Shown: positions 7,852-15,765, numbered from the stretch's first letter. The stretch is DNA of 19,396 bases from Verrucomicrobiota bacterium (GCA_003219095.1 QHPM01000278.1:1-19396); one strand, 5' to 3'. Program-made: numbers and translations. The notes: generated from the sequence alone by a model not told the origin.

Positions 7852-8547
7852 TCAATTCCTCCGAAGAAGACGTAGCGCGATGCGTCCCACCAAGGCCAGA
7901 ATCGCCAGGGAAACGAGCAGCCCAGCGCCCCAGACCCAATATTCGTACGCTCGCGGATGGGTCTGGCCGCGAGCGAGGCGCAGGCCCAATTGTCCCAACG
8001 TTCCAAGATAAGCGTAAAGAAAGAGCCCCGGCGCCTGTCCAATCGCGATCCAGATCATGCACGTGCGAAACCGAATTTTGGTCAGGCCGTATAAGTAATT
8101 CATCAAGCTGGTGGGAAAAAGCGGATGCAATTGGCTGAGAAGAATGAGTTTCCAGCCTTCGCGTTCCACCGCCGGTTCCAGCGCGTGGAGGCTCTTCGAT
8201 CTTTCGAGACGACGTTGCAGCCAGCGCCGTCCGATGGTTCGGCCAATCAAAAATGAAATGGCAGCACCAGTCACGTTGCCAATTAGCGCAATCAGGAATC
8301 CCCACCATAAACCAAAAAAAAATCCGCTGCCGATACTCAGGATCCCGCCCGGCAGCAGCAATACATTACAGCAGGCGTAAAGGATCGGGTAACAAATCGC
8401 GCTCCAAACTCCCCAACGCATTACCCGTTGCTGAATCATGGCCAGAATTTCTGGCACCGGAAAAAAGTTCCACAGCGCAATAACGAGAGCGATCGCGCCG
8501 GCAGCGGCGAAAAACTGAAACCAGACGACGCGGTTTGTTTTTTTCAA
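7852..8547 (-). CDS. TVP38/TMEM64 (VTT/DedA-like) family membrane protein
   Basis: A 231-residue integral membrane protein with a VTT (SNARE-associated) domain. Hydrophobic segments are at about residues 8-28, 47-66, 68-101, 135-175 and 203-226. The central LPGGILSIGSGFFFG (65-79) followed by GNVTGAAISFLIGR (90-103), and the later LHPLFPTSLMNYLYGLTKI stretch, are characteristic of the family. Related DedA/VTT proteins are implicated in lipid flipping or scrambling and envelope homeostasis; the role here is unknown. The start appears to be TTG at 8547 (a CTG three codons upstream is the only other candidate), 21 bp after the preceding stop, so it is probably co-transcribed with the neighbours. 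Confidence 0.9.
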   Translation of the reverse strand: MKKTNRVVWFQFFAAAGAIALVIALWNFFPVPEILAMIQQRVMRWGVWSAICYPILYACCNVLLLPGGILSIGSGFFFGLWWGFLIALIGNVTGAAISFLIGRTIGRRWLQRRLERSKSLHALEPAVEREGWKLILLSQLHPLFPTSLMNYLYGLTKIRFRTCMIWIAIGQAPGLFLYAYLGTLGQLGLRLARGQTHPRAYEYWVWGAGLLVSLAILALVGRIALRLLRRN

Positions 8548-8568
8548 GAACGCCAGACCATCTGCGCG

Positions 8569-10389
8569 TCACATCTCGCGCGCAAATCGGGCTAGCTCGC
8601 AGGTCGAATCGAAGTGTAGGAAAGGAGTAATCAAATAAATGCCGGGAAATTCTGAGCCGACCGCAAAGACGATCTCGCGCGCAATTTCCATTCCAGTAGC
8701 GGCGGCATTTTCGAGTGACGAATCTGCCATTCGCTTTCGGACGCCGTCGGGAACAATGATGCCCGGTACTTCGTGATGCAGGAACTCGGCCTGACGCGCG
8801 CTCATCAGCGGCCAAATACCAATGAAAATCGGGATGTTTAAGTGCGCCGTCCGCCGTTTTGTTTCTTCCACCAGGCGCGCGTCGAACACCGGCTGCGTCA
8901 TGGCAAATTGCGCGCCCGCGGCGACTTTGCGCTCGAGCCGGTTGACCTGCGAATCCAGACTTTTCGCGTTCGGATTGAAAGTGCAACCGATCACAAATTG
9001 CGTTCGCGCCTTGAGCGACTTGCCGGCGTGACTGAACCCCTCATTCATTTTTCCAATGATCGAAATCAATTCGATCGAGTTCACATCATAGACTGACGAC
9101 GCACCCGGATGATCGCCGACGCGGGCCGGATCGCCGGTCAGCGGGAGGACGTGACGCATGCCGAGCGCAGCCATGCCCAGCAGCTCGCTCTGCAAACCGA
9201 GCACGTTTTTGTCGCGACAACTCAAATGCAGGAGCGGAGTGATGCCAAATCGCTCTTTCAACATCGCGCCGACCGCGAGATTGCTGACGCGCAAAATCGC
9301 CAATGAGTTATCGGCCAGCGTGATCGCGTCGCAACCGGAGCGGACGAGTTCCTGCGCACCACGAAAGTATTTTTCCAGGGCGAGTGTCTTTGGCGGGTCG
9401 AGCTCGCAAATGATCACGCGTTTTCCGGCGGCGATTTTATCGAGCAAACTTTCTTCCGGGGCGGCGATCACGTTCTTTGCCGGCGGCGGCGTGACAGCGG
9501 TGACACGAACGGCCTTCGATTTCACTGGCTTCAGGTCCGCGATCGCCTTCGAAATCGCGGCGATCGTGCGCGGGTTTGTCCCGCAACAGCCGCCGATCAA
9601 CCGCGCGCCTTCGGCGACCATTTCGCGCGCGGCCTGCGCGAAGTAATCCGGCGCGGCGTGGTAGATAAAACGACCGTCCGTATATTTTGGATAACCGGCA
9701 TTGGGATAAGCCGCGAGCAATCCATCGAGGGGAATTCGCTGGAGCAGTTGCACAGTCGCGTGCGGACCGTTCATGCAATTTACGCCGGTAATTTGCACTC
9801 CCAGACCGCGAAGTTTGCGAAACGCATCAATAATTGGGACGCCCGACGCCAGTCGTCCTTCCGGTTCGCACGCAAAGGAGCAAATTGTTGTGCAATCGCT
9901 CAGCGACTTCTTAGCTTCCAGCGCAATCTGCATCTCGACGTCATCCATGAACGTCTCCAGAAAAATCAGGTCCACGCCCCCGTCGAGCAGTGCCTGGATC
10001 TGTTCGTGAAAACAGTGGGCGCGATCGATTCGGCGCTCGTCCGCTTCCAGCGCACTGATCCCAAGCGGCCCGACGCTACCGGCAACACAGACATCTTTTC
10101 CCGCGGTAGTCTCTTTCGCCAGCTTCGCCGCAGCGCGATTGAATTCGCCCACACGATCTTCGAAACCAAAACGAGAGAGCCGGGCTGCGTTCGCGCCGAA
10201 GGTGTTTGTCTCAATCACACGGGCACCGGCTGCAATGTAATCGCGATGAATCGCACGCACCCGATCCGGGTCACTTACGCAAACTTCCTCGAGACAAGAC
10301 TCCATCGGCAGACCCTGATCGAGCAGGAGGGTTCCCATCGCGCCGTCGCCGCAGACGATACGTTCCTGAAGCTCATCGAGGAGGTTCAT
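8569..10389 (-). CDS. Bifunctional homocysteine S-methyltransferase / 5,10-methylenetetrahydrofolate reductase
   Basis: A 606-residue fusion. Residues about 1-290 are a zinc-dependent homocysteine S-methyltransferase, with GDGAMGTLL at the N-terminus, the first zinc cysteine in GVNCMNGP (C205) and the second motif GGCCGT (C268, C269). Residues about 320-606 are an MTHFR barrel, starting with IICELDPPKT and containing LPLTGDPARVGDHPG and CTFNPNAKSLDSQVNRLERKV-type sequence, which reduces methylene-THF with a flavin. The same fusion is known from Bacillus YitJ and links methyl-group generation to methionine synthesis. Start ATG is at 10389. No SAM riboswitch is recognisable in the 120 bp upstream, and the Shine-Dalgarno sequence is weak. 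First gene of the six-gene minus-strand run. Confidence 0.95.
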   Translation of the reverse strand: MNLLDELQERIVCGDGAMGTLLLDQGLPMESCLEEVCVSDPDRVRAIHRDYIAAGARVIETNTFGANAARLSRFGFEDRVGEFNRAAAKLAKETTAGKDVCVAGSVGPLGISALEADERRIDRAHCFHEQIQALLDGGVDLIFLETFMDDVEMQIALEAKKSLSDCTTICSFACEPEGRLASGVPIIDAFRKLRGLGVQITGVNCMNGPHATVQLLQRIPLDGLLAAYPNAGYPKYTDGRFIYHAAPDYFAQAAREMVAEGARLIGGCCGTNPRTIAAISKAIADLKPVKSKAVRVTAVTPPPAKNVIAAPEESLLDKIAAGKRVIICELDPPKTLALEKYFRGAQELVRSGCDAITLADNSLAILRVSNLAVGAMLKERFGITPLLHLSCRDKNVLGLQSELLGMAALGMRHVLPLTGDPARVGDHPGASSVYDVNSIELISIIGKMNEGFSHAGKSLKARTQFVIGCTFNPNAKSLDSQVNRLERKVAAGAQFAMTQPVFDARLVEETKRRTAHLNIPIFIGIWPLMSARQAEFLHHEVPGIIVPDGVRKRMADSSLENAAATGMEIAREIVFAVGSEFPGIYLITPFLHFDSTCELARFAREM

Positions 10390-10509
10390 GGTGTGAATGC
10401 CGGATTACGGTGACGCAGCGCGGCCGTCAACTTACTTGGCAGCGGCCGGCGGCTTGCATCGCCAAACGCGGCGCTCCTTCAACGAACCGCAGACTCGCCA
10501 GCCAACGCT

Positions 10510-10617
10510 TCAAGGCAGGATCGCGAATACGCGCGCGGGAAAACCGGACCCGCCTTTTGGTTTTGGGAAACTGACGACGACGATCGCGCCGACCTCCGGC
10601 ACTTGATCAAGATTCGT
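10510..10617 (-). pseudogene. Frameshifted 3' remainder of the cyclase-family gene
   Basis: In the frame next to the cyclase ORF, minus-strand codons from 10617 down to a TGA at 10510-10512 encode TNLDQVPEVGAIVVV, then SFPKPKGGSGFPARVFAILP. This is the normal C-terminal strand and tail of this hydrolase family. Removing one T from the TTT run (plus-strand AAA at 10618-10620) would join ...YQIELL directly to TNLDQVP... in frame. It is therefore a displaced part of the neighbouring gene, not a separate gene. Confidence 0.85.
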
Positions 10618-11386
10618 AAAGCAGTTCGATCTGATAATGGTTGGTCCGGAGGATGTAGGCTTCCAGCGAATAATCATCTTTCGTTGTCGCTGATCCCGGA
10701 TCGGTATCGGTTGTTTCGTGACCGGAGGCGGTAATTTTGCATTCCTCATAAAGATATTTCAGCGCCGGCAAACTCCAACCGGGATAATGCGCGACGCCTT
10801 TTCCGTCCTTGTTCGCCATCTTCTCGGCGTCCGGCCAGCGCTTCGACCAGTCGGTTCGCATGGCAACAAACGCGCCCGGAGGAATTTTCCCGTGGTCTGT
10901 TTCCCATTTTCTCACGCGCTCAAACGTGAGCGTGTAGTCAGCGTTCTTTACGCACTCTTGATGAACGTCGATGCATACCAGCGGCAGAATCATTTCCTTA
11001 AGCTCGATTTGATCGACGGTGCGCAGACCTTTATGAAAATGCGCCGGTGGATCCACGTGTGTTCCCCATTGCCCGACATGAGTAAAGATCTCAGCAAAAA
11101 ATCCATCGCCTATCATGCCCGGTTGCCTTTCGTACCAGTAAATCGTCTGGCGTTGTTCGTCCGGAAAACCAGACCAATGCGGAATTCCGGGCGCGAAGTC
11201 ATGGGTAAGATCGACAAACTTTTTGCTGGCCAGAATCTTTTGCAGATCGATCAGCGAGATTTCTGGCAACGGTTCACGCGCCAAAGCGCGGGCCGGACCA
11301 GTCCAAAATGGGCTGCTCAAAATCGCAACAGCCAGTCCCCGGCTCAGGAGCGAAATTTTCACACCGATGCTGTTAGCCGATTGCAT
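10607..11386 (-). CDS. Cyclase-family (kynurenine formamidase-like) secreted hydrolase, truncated by frameshift
   Basis: Predicted metal-dependent hydrolase of the cyclase/KynB fold, exported by an N-terminal signal peptide (ISLLSRGLAVAILSSPFW... with a likely cleavage after ARALA, near residue 36). The metal-binding motif GTHVDPPAHF is at residues 108-117, with Q at the position where many members have the first His (HxGTHxDxPxH). A second conserved element, GHETTDTDPG, is at 222-231. The open frame ends after 259 residues at YQIELLYES, about 35 residues short. The missing tail lies in the adjacent frame to 10510. Start ATG is at 11386, divergent from the methyltransferase gene with a 203-bp gap. 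The true substrate is unknown. It may be inactive if the frameshift is real. Confidence 0.8.
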   Translation of the reverse strand: MQSANSIGVKISLLSRGLAVAILSSPFWTGPARALAREPLPEISLIDLQKILASKKFVDLTHDFAPGIPHWSGFPDEQRQTIYWYERQPGMIGDGFFAEIFTHVGQWGTHVDPPAHFHKGLRTVDQIELKEMILPLVCIDVHQECVKNADYTLTFERVRKWETDHGKIPPGAFVAMRTDWSKRWPDAEKMANKDGKGVAHYPGWSLPALKYLYEECKITASGHETTDTDPGSATTKDDYSLEAYILRTNHYQIELLYES

Positions 11387-11589
11387 AAGAGGAAGCGAAC
11401 AACTTCCAATAACTCACAACAAAAAGCGCCTGCCTTTCGGTGATGGGCAGATTGCAGCCGTCCGCGGCGATTTTGTTCACATTCTTTTTGCCGGAAGCAT
11501 GGGAGGAGAAATGGCAGCGACTGCCTTGTTATTGGCGCGATGAAGATGAAGAATTCATTTGAATCACACCTAAAAATAACAGAGAGGCT

Positions 11590-12339
11590 GTGAACAAATC
11601 GCTGGACCGCGAAATGAATCAACTCGCCAAACCGATCATGCCATCAGCGGCAACAATCGCGGTTTCCGAACCAAAACCCGTTAATGCACGCGAGAAAGCC
11701 GATAATCTGTTTGAGAGAGCGGCATGGATTTACATTTTTTGCCGCGAAAAAGTTTTCCGCGATGATACCGGGCGAATAATTCGTGCGTTTTGGCCCGCCG
11801 GGGAACCACCGGCGAGTTCCAAAGTAATGGAGCTTGGCTGTGGCCCGGGGTTTTATGCCCGTACCCTGGCATGGCGGTTTCGGCAAATCTCGGTTCTTGG
11901 AGTCGACAGCTCGAAGGAGCTAGTGAAATACGCGCGTGAAAAAGCAATGGAGAAGGCTTTGTCCAACTGTGCTTTTGAGTGGGGAAATGTCCTCAATCTT
12001 TCGCAACCGGATAATTCCTTTAGCCAATTGGTCGCTTCTCGTCTTTTCACAATTTTGCCGGAACGAGAACGCGCCGTCGCTGAAATATTTCGTGTTCTGA
12101 ATTTGGGAGGCAAATGTTTCGTGGCCGAGCCGCGCTTCGCTTTTTCGGCGTCGATCCCCTTGTTAACAATGCGGGTACTCGCCCGCGTAAATGGATGCTC
12201 GCGCCAATATGGAGAGCCAATAAAGGCTACAGTCCTTCCGTATCGCCGTTTTTGTGCGTTGTTCGCTACCCAGCCGTGGTCGCGAATGAAAACCTGGCGG
12301 GTTGGCCGTTACCAGTACGCGCTCTGCGAAAAGGGTTGA
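11590..12339 (+). CDS. Class I SAM-dependent methyltransferase
   Basis: About 249 residues with a Rossmann methyltransferase core: motif I VMELGCGPGFYA at 79-90, an acidic motif II strand VLGVDSS at 102-108, and a post-core FRVLNLGGKCFVAEP strand typical of UbiE/Methyltransf_11 enzymes. The C-terminal WRVGRYQYALCEKG also fits such enzymes. No membrane segment is seen. The start is uncertain: GTG 11590 has AGAGAGG only 2 nt away, while ATG 11614 is in frame but has a weak site. The acceptor cannot be named. It lies 33 bp or more upstream of the DUF2064 gene and probably belongs to the same glycan-related run. Confidence 0.82.
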   Translation: MNKSLDREMNQLAKPIMPSAATIAVSEPKPVNAREKADNLFERAAWIYIFCREKVFRDDTGRIIRAFWPAGEPPASSKVMELGCGPGFYARTLAWRFRQISVLGVDSSKELVKYAREKAMEKALSNCAFEWGNVLNLSQPDNSFSQLVASRLFTILPERERAVAEIFRVLNLGGKCFVAEPRFAFSASIPLLTMRVLARVNGCSRQYGEPIKATVLPYRRFCALFATQPWSRMKTWRVGRYQYALCEKG

Positions 12340-12372
12340 CGCGAGCGTTTGCGCAACGCAGAGGACGCGCGA

Positions 12373-12528
12373 ATGCATCGCGTTCTCGATCGGCAACGGG
12401 GGAACCAAGTTTCCACAGGCCAATGTGCGCTCGCAATCATGACAAAAGTGCCACGGGCGGGGGCAGTGAACACGAGGTTATAACCACCGCTTACGCCCAG
12501 GGAAGCAGCCGAACTCAACATTTGTTTC
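12373..12528 (+). pseudogene. N-terminal part of the DUF2064 GT-A gene, cut by an in-frame TAA
   Basis: From the ATG at 12373 (or 12439) the frame encodes ...CALAIMTKVPRAGAVNTRL, then TAA at 12481-12483, then PPLTPREAAELNICFLRDI, which runs straight into the downstream ORF. The pieces on both sides of the stop are consecutive parts of the family's N-terminus (a strand ending in a KTRL-type loop, then PPLTPEEAA-type helix), with no frame change. A CAA to TAA change would explain it. The conserved Lys before TRL is Asn here. Confidence 0.8.
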
Positions 12529-13143
12529 TTGCGCGACATCGCCGCTGCGATCTCGGAAGCGGGGGAACACTCAAAGGGCGTTGGCGTTTTTACTCCCGCG
12601 CGCAGTGAAAAGGAGTATGCGGATATCTTGCCAGTTGATTTCGATTTGATTCCACAACGTGGCGATGGATTTGGCGAGCGATTAATCAATGCAGCCGACG
12701 ATTTGCTCCATGTCGGTTTCGAATCCTGCTGCCTGATTAATTCGGATAGTCCAACCGCGACGACGGACGCTTTTCGCGAGGCGGTGAGACAATTGCAGGG
12801 CGCAGGCGATGGCATCGTGCTCGGGCCCTCCGATGATGGCGGTTATTATTTGATTGGGATGAAAAAATTTTATCGCCACCTTTTCCAGGAGATCGACTGG
12901 AGCACGGAGCGGGTCTTTGCTCAGACGCTGGAACGCGCGCGCGAGATCGGATTGAACGTGCATCTCTTGCCGAAATTTTATGATGTAGACAATGGAGCGA
13001 TGCTTCGGCGTTTGTGCGAGGAATTGCTGGGGGCAAATTCGCGCGGTGCGGTCGCGCCCGCGACCAGCAAATTTTTGTCGCGGCTAATTACGCGCGAAGG
13101 GCGGGAACGAATCTGGCCGGCGCCCGCCTCTACCATAGAATGA
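12529..13143 (+). CDS. DUF2064 / TIGR04282-type GT-A glycosyltransferase, remaining C-terminal ORF
   Basis: The 204-codon ORF (TTG at 12529) contains most of a DUF2064 GT-A fold protein. It has CCLINSDSPT (the acidic strand corresponding to GTDSP), GPSDDGGYYLIGM, a motif diagnostic of the family, and the C-terminal YDVDNGAML. It lacks the first strand and nucleotide-binding loop, which lie upstream of the in-frame TAA at 12481, so a protein started at 12529 would probably not bind nucleotide sugar. Family members are often placed in arsenosugar or surface-glycan contexts; neither is shown here. The stop overlaps the epimerase ATG (ATGA at 13140-13143). Treat as a likely pseudogene unless the stop is an assembly error. 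Confidence 0.75.
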   Translation: MRDIAAAISEAGEHSKGVGVFTPARSEKEYADILPVDFDLIPQRGDGFGERLINAADDLLHVGFESCCLINSDSPTATTDAFREAVRQLQGAGDGIVLGPSDDGGYYLIGMKKFYRHLFQEIDWSTERVFAQTLERAREIGLNVHLLPKFYDVDNGAMLRRLCEELLGANSRGAVAPATSKFLSRLITREGRERIWPAPASTIE

Positions 13144-14258
13144 AACGCGCTCTCGTTACTGGCGGTGCCGGCCTGATTGGCTCTCATGTGGCTGATTTGC
13201 TGGTGCGCAAAGGCTGGCAGGTGCGGATTCTCGATAACCTTGAGCCGAACACGCATAAACGCGGCAGGCCGCCCTGGATCAACCGCGACGCCGAATTTGT
13301 GCAGGGCGATTTGCGCGATCATGCCACGATTGAGCGCGCGCTTTCTGGCATCGATATCGTTTTTCATCAGGCGGCCTACGGCGGTTACATGCCGGAAATG
13401 GCAAAATACGTGCAGGTGAATTCACTGGGCACCGCGCAAATGCTCGAACTCATCCGCGAGAAGAATTTTCCGATCAAAAAAGTTATCGTCGCCAGTTCGC
13501 AAGCAGTTTACAGCGAAGGCGCGGGTGAATGCCCGAAGCACGGTCTCGTTTTTCCAAAGGTTCGGCCGGTGGAACAACTGCAACGCGGCGATTGGTCGGT
13601 GCGCTGCCCGCTCTGCAATGAACCGACCACGAGCGTGCCGACGCCCGAAGAGGCACCGGTTGGCGGAGAAACAGTTTATGGATTAACGAAAGTCGATCAG
13701 GAAAAGCTGGCCTTGCTCTGGGGAAGGCAAGTCGGGATCCCGACGGTGGCGCTGCGTTATTCCTGTACCTACGGACCGCGACAATCGATCTTCAATCCAT
13801 ACACCGGCGTGATCGCGATTTTTTGCACCCGCTTGGTCAATAAGCTGCCCCCGGTCTTTTATGAAGATGGGGAACAGACACGCGATTTTTCTTTCGTTGA
13901 GGACATCGCGCGCGCAAATTTGCTCGCCGCTGAAACCGACGCGCTCGATGGCCTGCCAGTTAACGTCGGGAGCGGCAAAGGCGTGACTATGCGTGAGATT
14001 GCACAGCGCGTTTCGGATGCGCTCGGAATAACAATCGCGCCGGAAATTAACGGCGAATTTCGTCCTGGCGAAATGCGGCATCTCATCAGCGGGACGGATA
14101 CAATTCGGGCTGCGGGATATGTCCCAGAGGTCGATCTGGGTGAAGGGCTCGGCCGCTACCTCGATTGGATTCGCGGGCAAGCCGGCGTGCGCGATTATTT
14201 CAGCGAGGCCGCGGAAATTTTGCGGAACAAAGGTATCGTTCATCGCGTCCGGATATGA
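13140..14258 (+). CDS. NAD-dependent nucleotide-sugar epimerase/dehydratase with a Cys/His insertion
   Basis: A 372-residue extended SDR. The NAD loop GGAGLIGS is at residues 8-15, the catalytic serine region ASSQAVY at 118-124, and the YxxxK pair at Y180/K184. Later RYSCTYGPRQ and the FSFVEDIARANLLA segment are typical of GalE/RmlB-like epimerases. Between the serine and tyrosine motifs there is an insertion (about 126-176) containing CPKH (C131, H134) and CPLC (C156, C159), which may bind a metal. A similar insertion occurs in dTDP-L-rhamnose 4-epimerase-type enzymes, which is my best but unproven subfamily guess. ATG 13140 overlaps the previous TGA, and the stop overlaps the next ATG, so three genes are coupled. 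Confidence 0.9.
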   Translation: MKRALVTGGAGLIGSHVADLLVRKGWQVRILDNLEPNTHKRGRPPWINRDAEFVQGDLRDHATIERALSGIDIVFHQAAYGGYMPEMAKYVQVNSLGTAQMLELIREKNFPIKKVIVASSQAVYSEGAGECPKHGLVFPKVRPVEQLQRGDWSVRCPLCNEPTTSVPTPEEAPVGGETVYGLTKVDQEKLALLWGRQVGIPTVALRYSCTYGPRQSIFNPYTGVIAIFCTRLVNKLPPVFYEDGEQTRDFSFVEDIARANLLAAETDALDGLPVNVGSGKGVTMREIAQRVSDALGITIAPEINGEFRPGEMRHLISGTDTIRAAGYVPEVDLGEGLGRYLDWIRGQAGVRDYFSEAAEILRNKGIVHRVRI

Positions 14259-15070
14259 TGACTCGCGAAGAAATTATCCTGTCGCACATCAAGCGCGACG
14301 GGTTGGGCTTAGAGATTGGTGCGGGCTGCGCTCCGCTGGCGCCGAAAAAGCAGGGCTTTCGTGTTCATGTGCTCGACCATTGTGACAAAAACGCGCTGAT
14401 CGAAAAATATCGGCCGCATGGGATCGACGTCGAAAATATCGAGGAGGTCGATTTCGTTTGGGATGGCCGGCCTTACACCGAGCTCATCGGTCGCCGCCAC
14501 GTTTACGATTGGATCATCGGCTCGCACGTGCTCGAACACACCACCGACCTGATCGGGTTCCTCAATGATTGCGATTCGCTCTTAAAAAAAGATGGCGTCC
14601 TCTCGCTGGCGGTGCCCGACAAGCGCTACTGTTTCGATCGCTTTCGACCCCTCACCGGCATCGGGCGGGTCATCGATGTCGCGCGCAACCCGCAGAAAGT
14701 TCATTCGGCGGGAACAGCGGCCGAATATTTTCTTACCGTCGTACGCAAAGGCGATCGAATTGCCTGGGACGCAAAGGAGAAAGGCGAGTTCAAGCTTGTG
14801 CATTCATTGGAGCAAGCGAAACAAGCGATCCGCGATGTGGGCGAGCGCGGGAGTTATCTCGATGTCCATGAATGGTGTTTCACCCCGGCTTCCTTTCGGC
14901 TGATGATGCGCGACCTGTTTGAGCTTGGATTCATTCAGCTCAAGGAACTGGCGTTTCATCTATCGCAGGGCTCGGAATTTTACATCGCGCTCTCGCGCGC
15001 GGGTGCGTTGCCGCCAGGCACCCGATTGGAATTGCTAGAGCAGATTCTTCTCGAACAATCGGTTACCTGA
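14255..15070 (+). CDS. SAM-dependent methyltransferase in glycan locus
   Basis: A 271-residue methyltransferase of the LEIGAG type. Motif I GLEIGAGCAPLAP is at residues 18-30, an acidic strand VHVLDHCDK follows, and the post-core strand has GSHVLEHTTDLIGFL with DSLLKKDGVLSLAVPDKRYCFD, a pattern of class I enzymes that modify sugars or small polar groups. Two adjacent ATGs (14255 and 14258) are possible; 14255 gives the ATGA overlap with the epimerase stop. The C-terminal third contains DVHEWCFTPASFRLMM, which is conserved in related uncharacterised methyltransferases from memory. It ends 6 bp before the glycosyltransferase start. The substrate is unknown; a sugar nucleotide or lipid-linked glycan fits the context. 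Confidence 0.87.
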   Translation: MMTREEIILSHIKRDGLGLEIGAGCAPLAPKKQGFRVHVLDHCDKNALIEKYRPHGIDVENIEEVDFVWDGRPYTELIGRRHVYDWIIGSHVLEHTTDLIGFLNDCDSLLKKDGVLSLAVPDKRYCFDRFRPLTGIGRVIDVARNPQKVHSAGTAAEYFLTVVRKGDRIAWDAKEKGEFKLVHSLEQAKQAIRDVGERGSYLDVHEWCFTPASFRLMMRDLFELGFIQLKELAFHLSQGSEFYIALSRAGALPPGTRLELLEQILLEQSVT

Positions 15071-15076
15071 TTTAAG

Positions 15077-15763
15077 GTGTGGATTTCCGTTGTCATTCCA
15101 GCTCTGAATGAAGAAGAGCCGATCGCGGAGGTGGTGCGTGAAGTAATCGCGACGGAAATTCCGCGCGAAGCCGTCGTCGTTGACAATGGCAGTACAGACC
15201 AAACGGCGGAACGCGCCAGAAACGCGGGAGCAAGAGTCGTTTGGGCGCCACGCGGATACGGTCGCGCCTGTGCGGCGGGCGCAGCGGCGGTTTCCCAGGA
15301 ATGCGATTTGATCGTGTTTCTCGATGGCGACGGCAGCGACGTTCCCGGTTTCATTCCGACTCTAGTTGAGCCGATCATCAGCGGTACGCACGACTTTGTC
15401 ATTGGTTCGCGCTCCCGCGGGAAACGCGAGCCCGGTAGCATGAACGCGCAGCAAATTTTCGCGGGACATCTCGCGGGGTTTTTGATTCGCACGCTTTACG
15501 GGGTGCGCTACACCGACATGTGTGCGTTCCGCGCTATCCGCCGCGGCTCGCTCGAGAAGCTCGCAATGCGCGAAGAAACCTACGGTTGGAACCTTGAGAT
15601 GCAGATGAAAGCGGCCCGCGCCGGTTTACGCATTCTCGAAATCCCGGTTGATCATCGATGCCGCAAAGGCGGGGTCTCGAAAGTTTCCGGAACATTGCGC
15701 GGGACTTTCGTGGCAAGTTTTCGGATTCTGGCGACCTTTTTGAAAATTGCGCTCGAGCGATAA
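15077..15763 (+). CDS. Family 2 glycosyltransferase (DPM1-like)
   Basis: A 228-residue cytoplasmic GT-A enzyme. The N-terminal WISVVIPALNEE (2-13), VVVDNGSTD (33-41), the metal-binding FLDGDGSD (81-88) and the VIGSRSRGKREPGSM segment are all family hallmarks of GT2 enzymes that use polyprenyl phosphate or lipid acceptors. There is no C-terminal transmembrane pair, unlike some GtrB/ArnC relatives; the last helix (SFRILATFLKIAL) is amphipathic. The start is GTG at 15077, with a weak upstream purine-rich site (TAAGG). Last gene of the coupled run; a structured gap follows. The donor and acceptor cannot be determined. Confidence 0.93.
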   Translation: MWISVVIPALNEEEPIAEVVREVIATEIPREAVVVDNGSTDQTAERARNAGARVVWAPRGYGRACAAGAAAVSQECDLIVFLDGDGSDVPGFIPTLVEPIISGTHDFVIGSRSRGKREPGSMNAQQIFAGHLAGFLIRTLYGVRYTDMCAFRAIRRGSLEKLAMREETYGWNLEMQMKAARAGLRILEIPVDHRCRKGGVSKVSGTLRGTFVASFRILATFLKIALER

Positions 15764-15765
15764 GG

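Noticed and set aside
3882..7854. 13-bp match agtagttagctca at 3882-3894 and 7842-7854
   Set aside because: A 13-base match between two places in a window of this size is expected by chance, and the contexts are unrelated.
9658..10413. Long plus-strand open frame of 251 codons opposite the homocysteine methyltransferase fusion
   Set aside because: It lies wholly antisense to a protein with intact catalytic motifs, has no recognisable domain, and its length follows from the GC-rich codon pattern of the real gene.
10390..10509. Possible SAM riboswitch upstream of the homocysteine methyltransferase fusion
   Set aside because: I find no SAM-I or SAM-II conserved core. Only a 6-bp cggccg repeat pairing (10421-10426 with 10443-10448) is visible, which is weak.
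11049..11064. Second CACGTG core as a possible parS site
   Set aside because: The flanks (ggatc before, tgttc after) do not match the TGTTN/NAACA arms, so it is only a chance E-box-like hexamer within the cyclase gene.
11387..11589. Divergent 203-bp gap between the cyclase and methyltransferase genes, examined for promoters, small genes or operators
   Set aside because: It must hold both promoters, but I could not identify convincing -35/-10 pairs, an operator palindrome, or a small gene with family resemblance.
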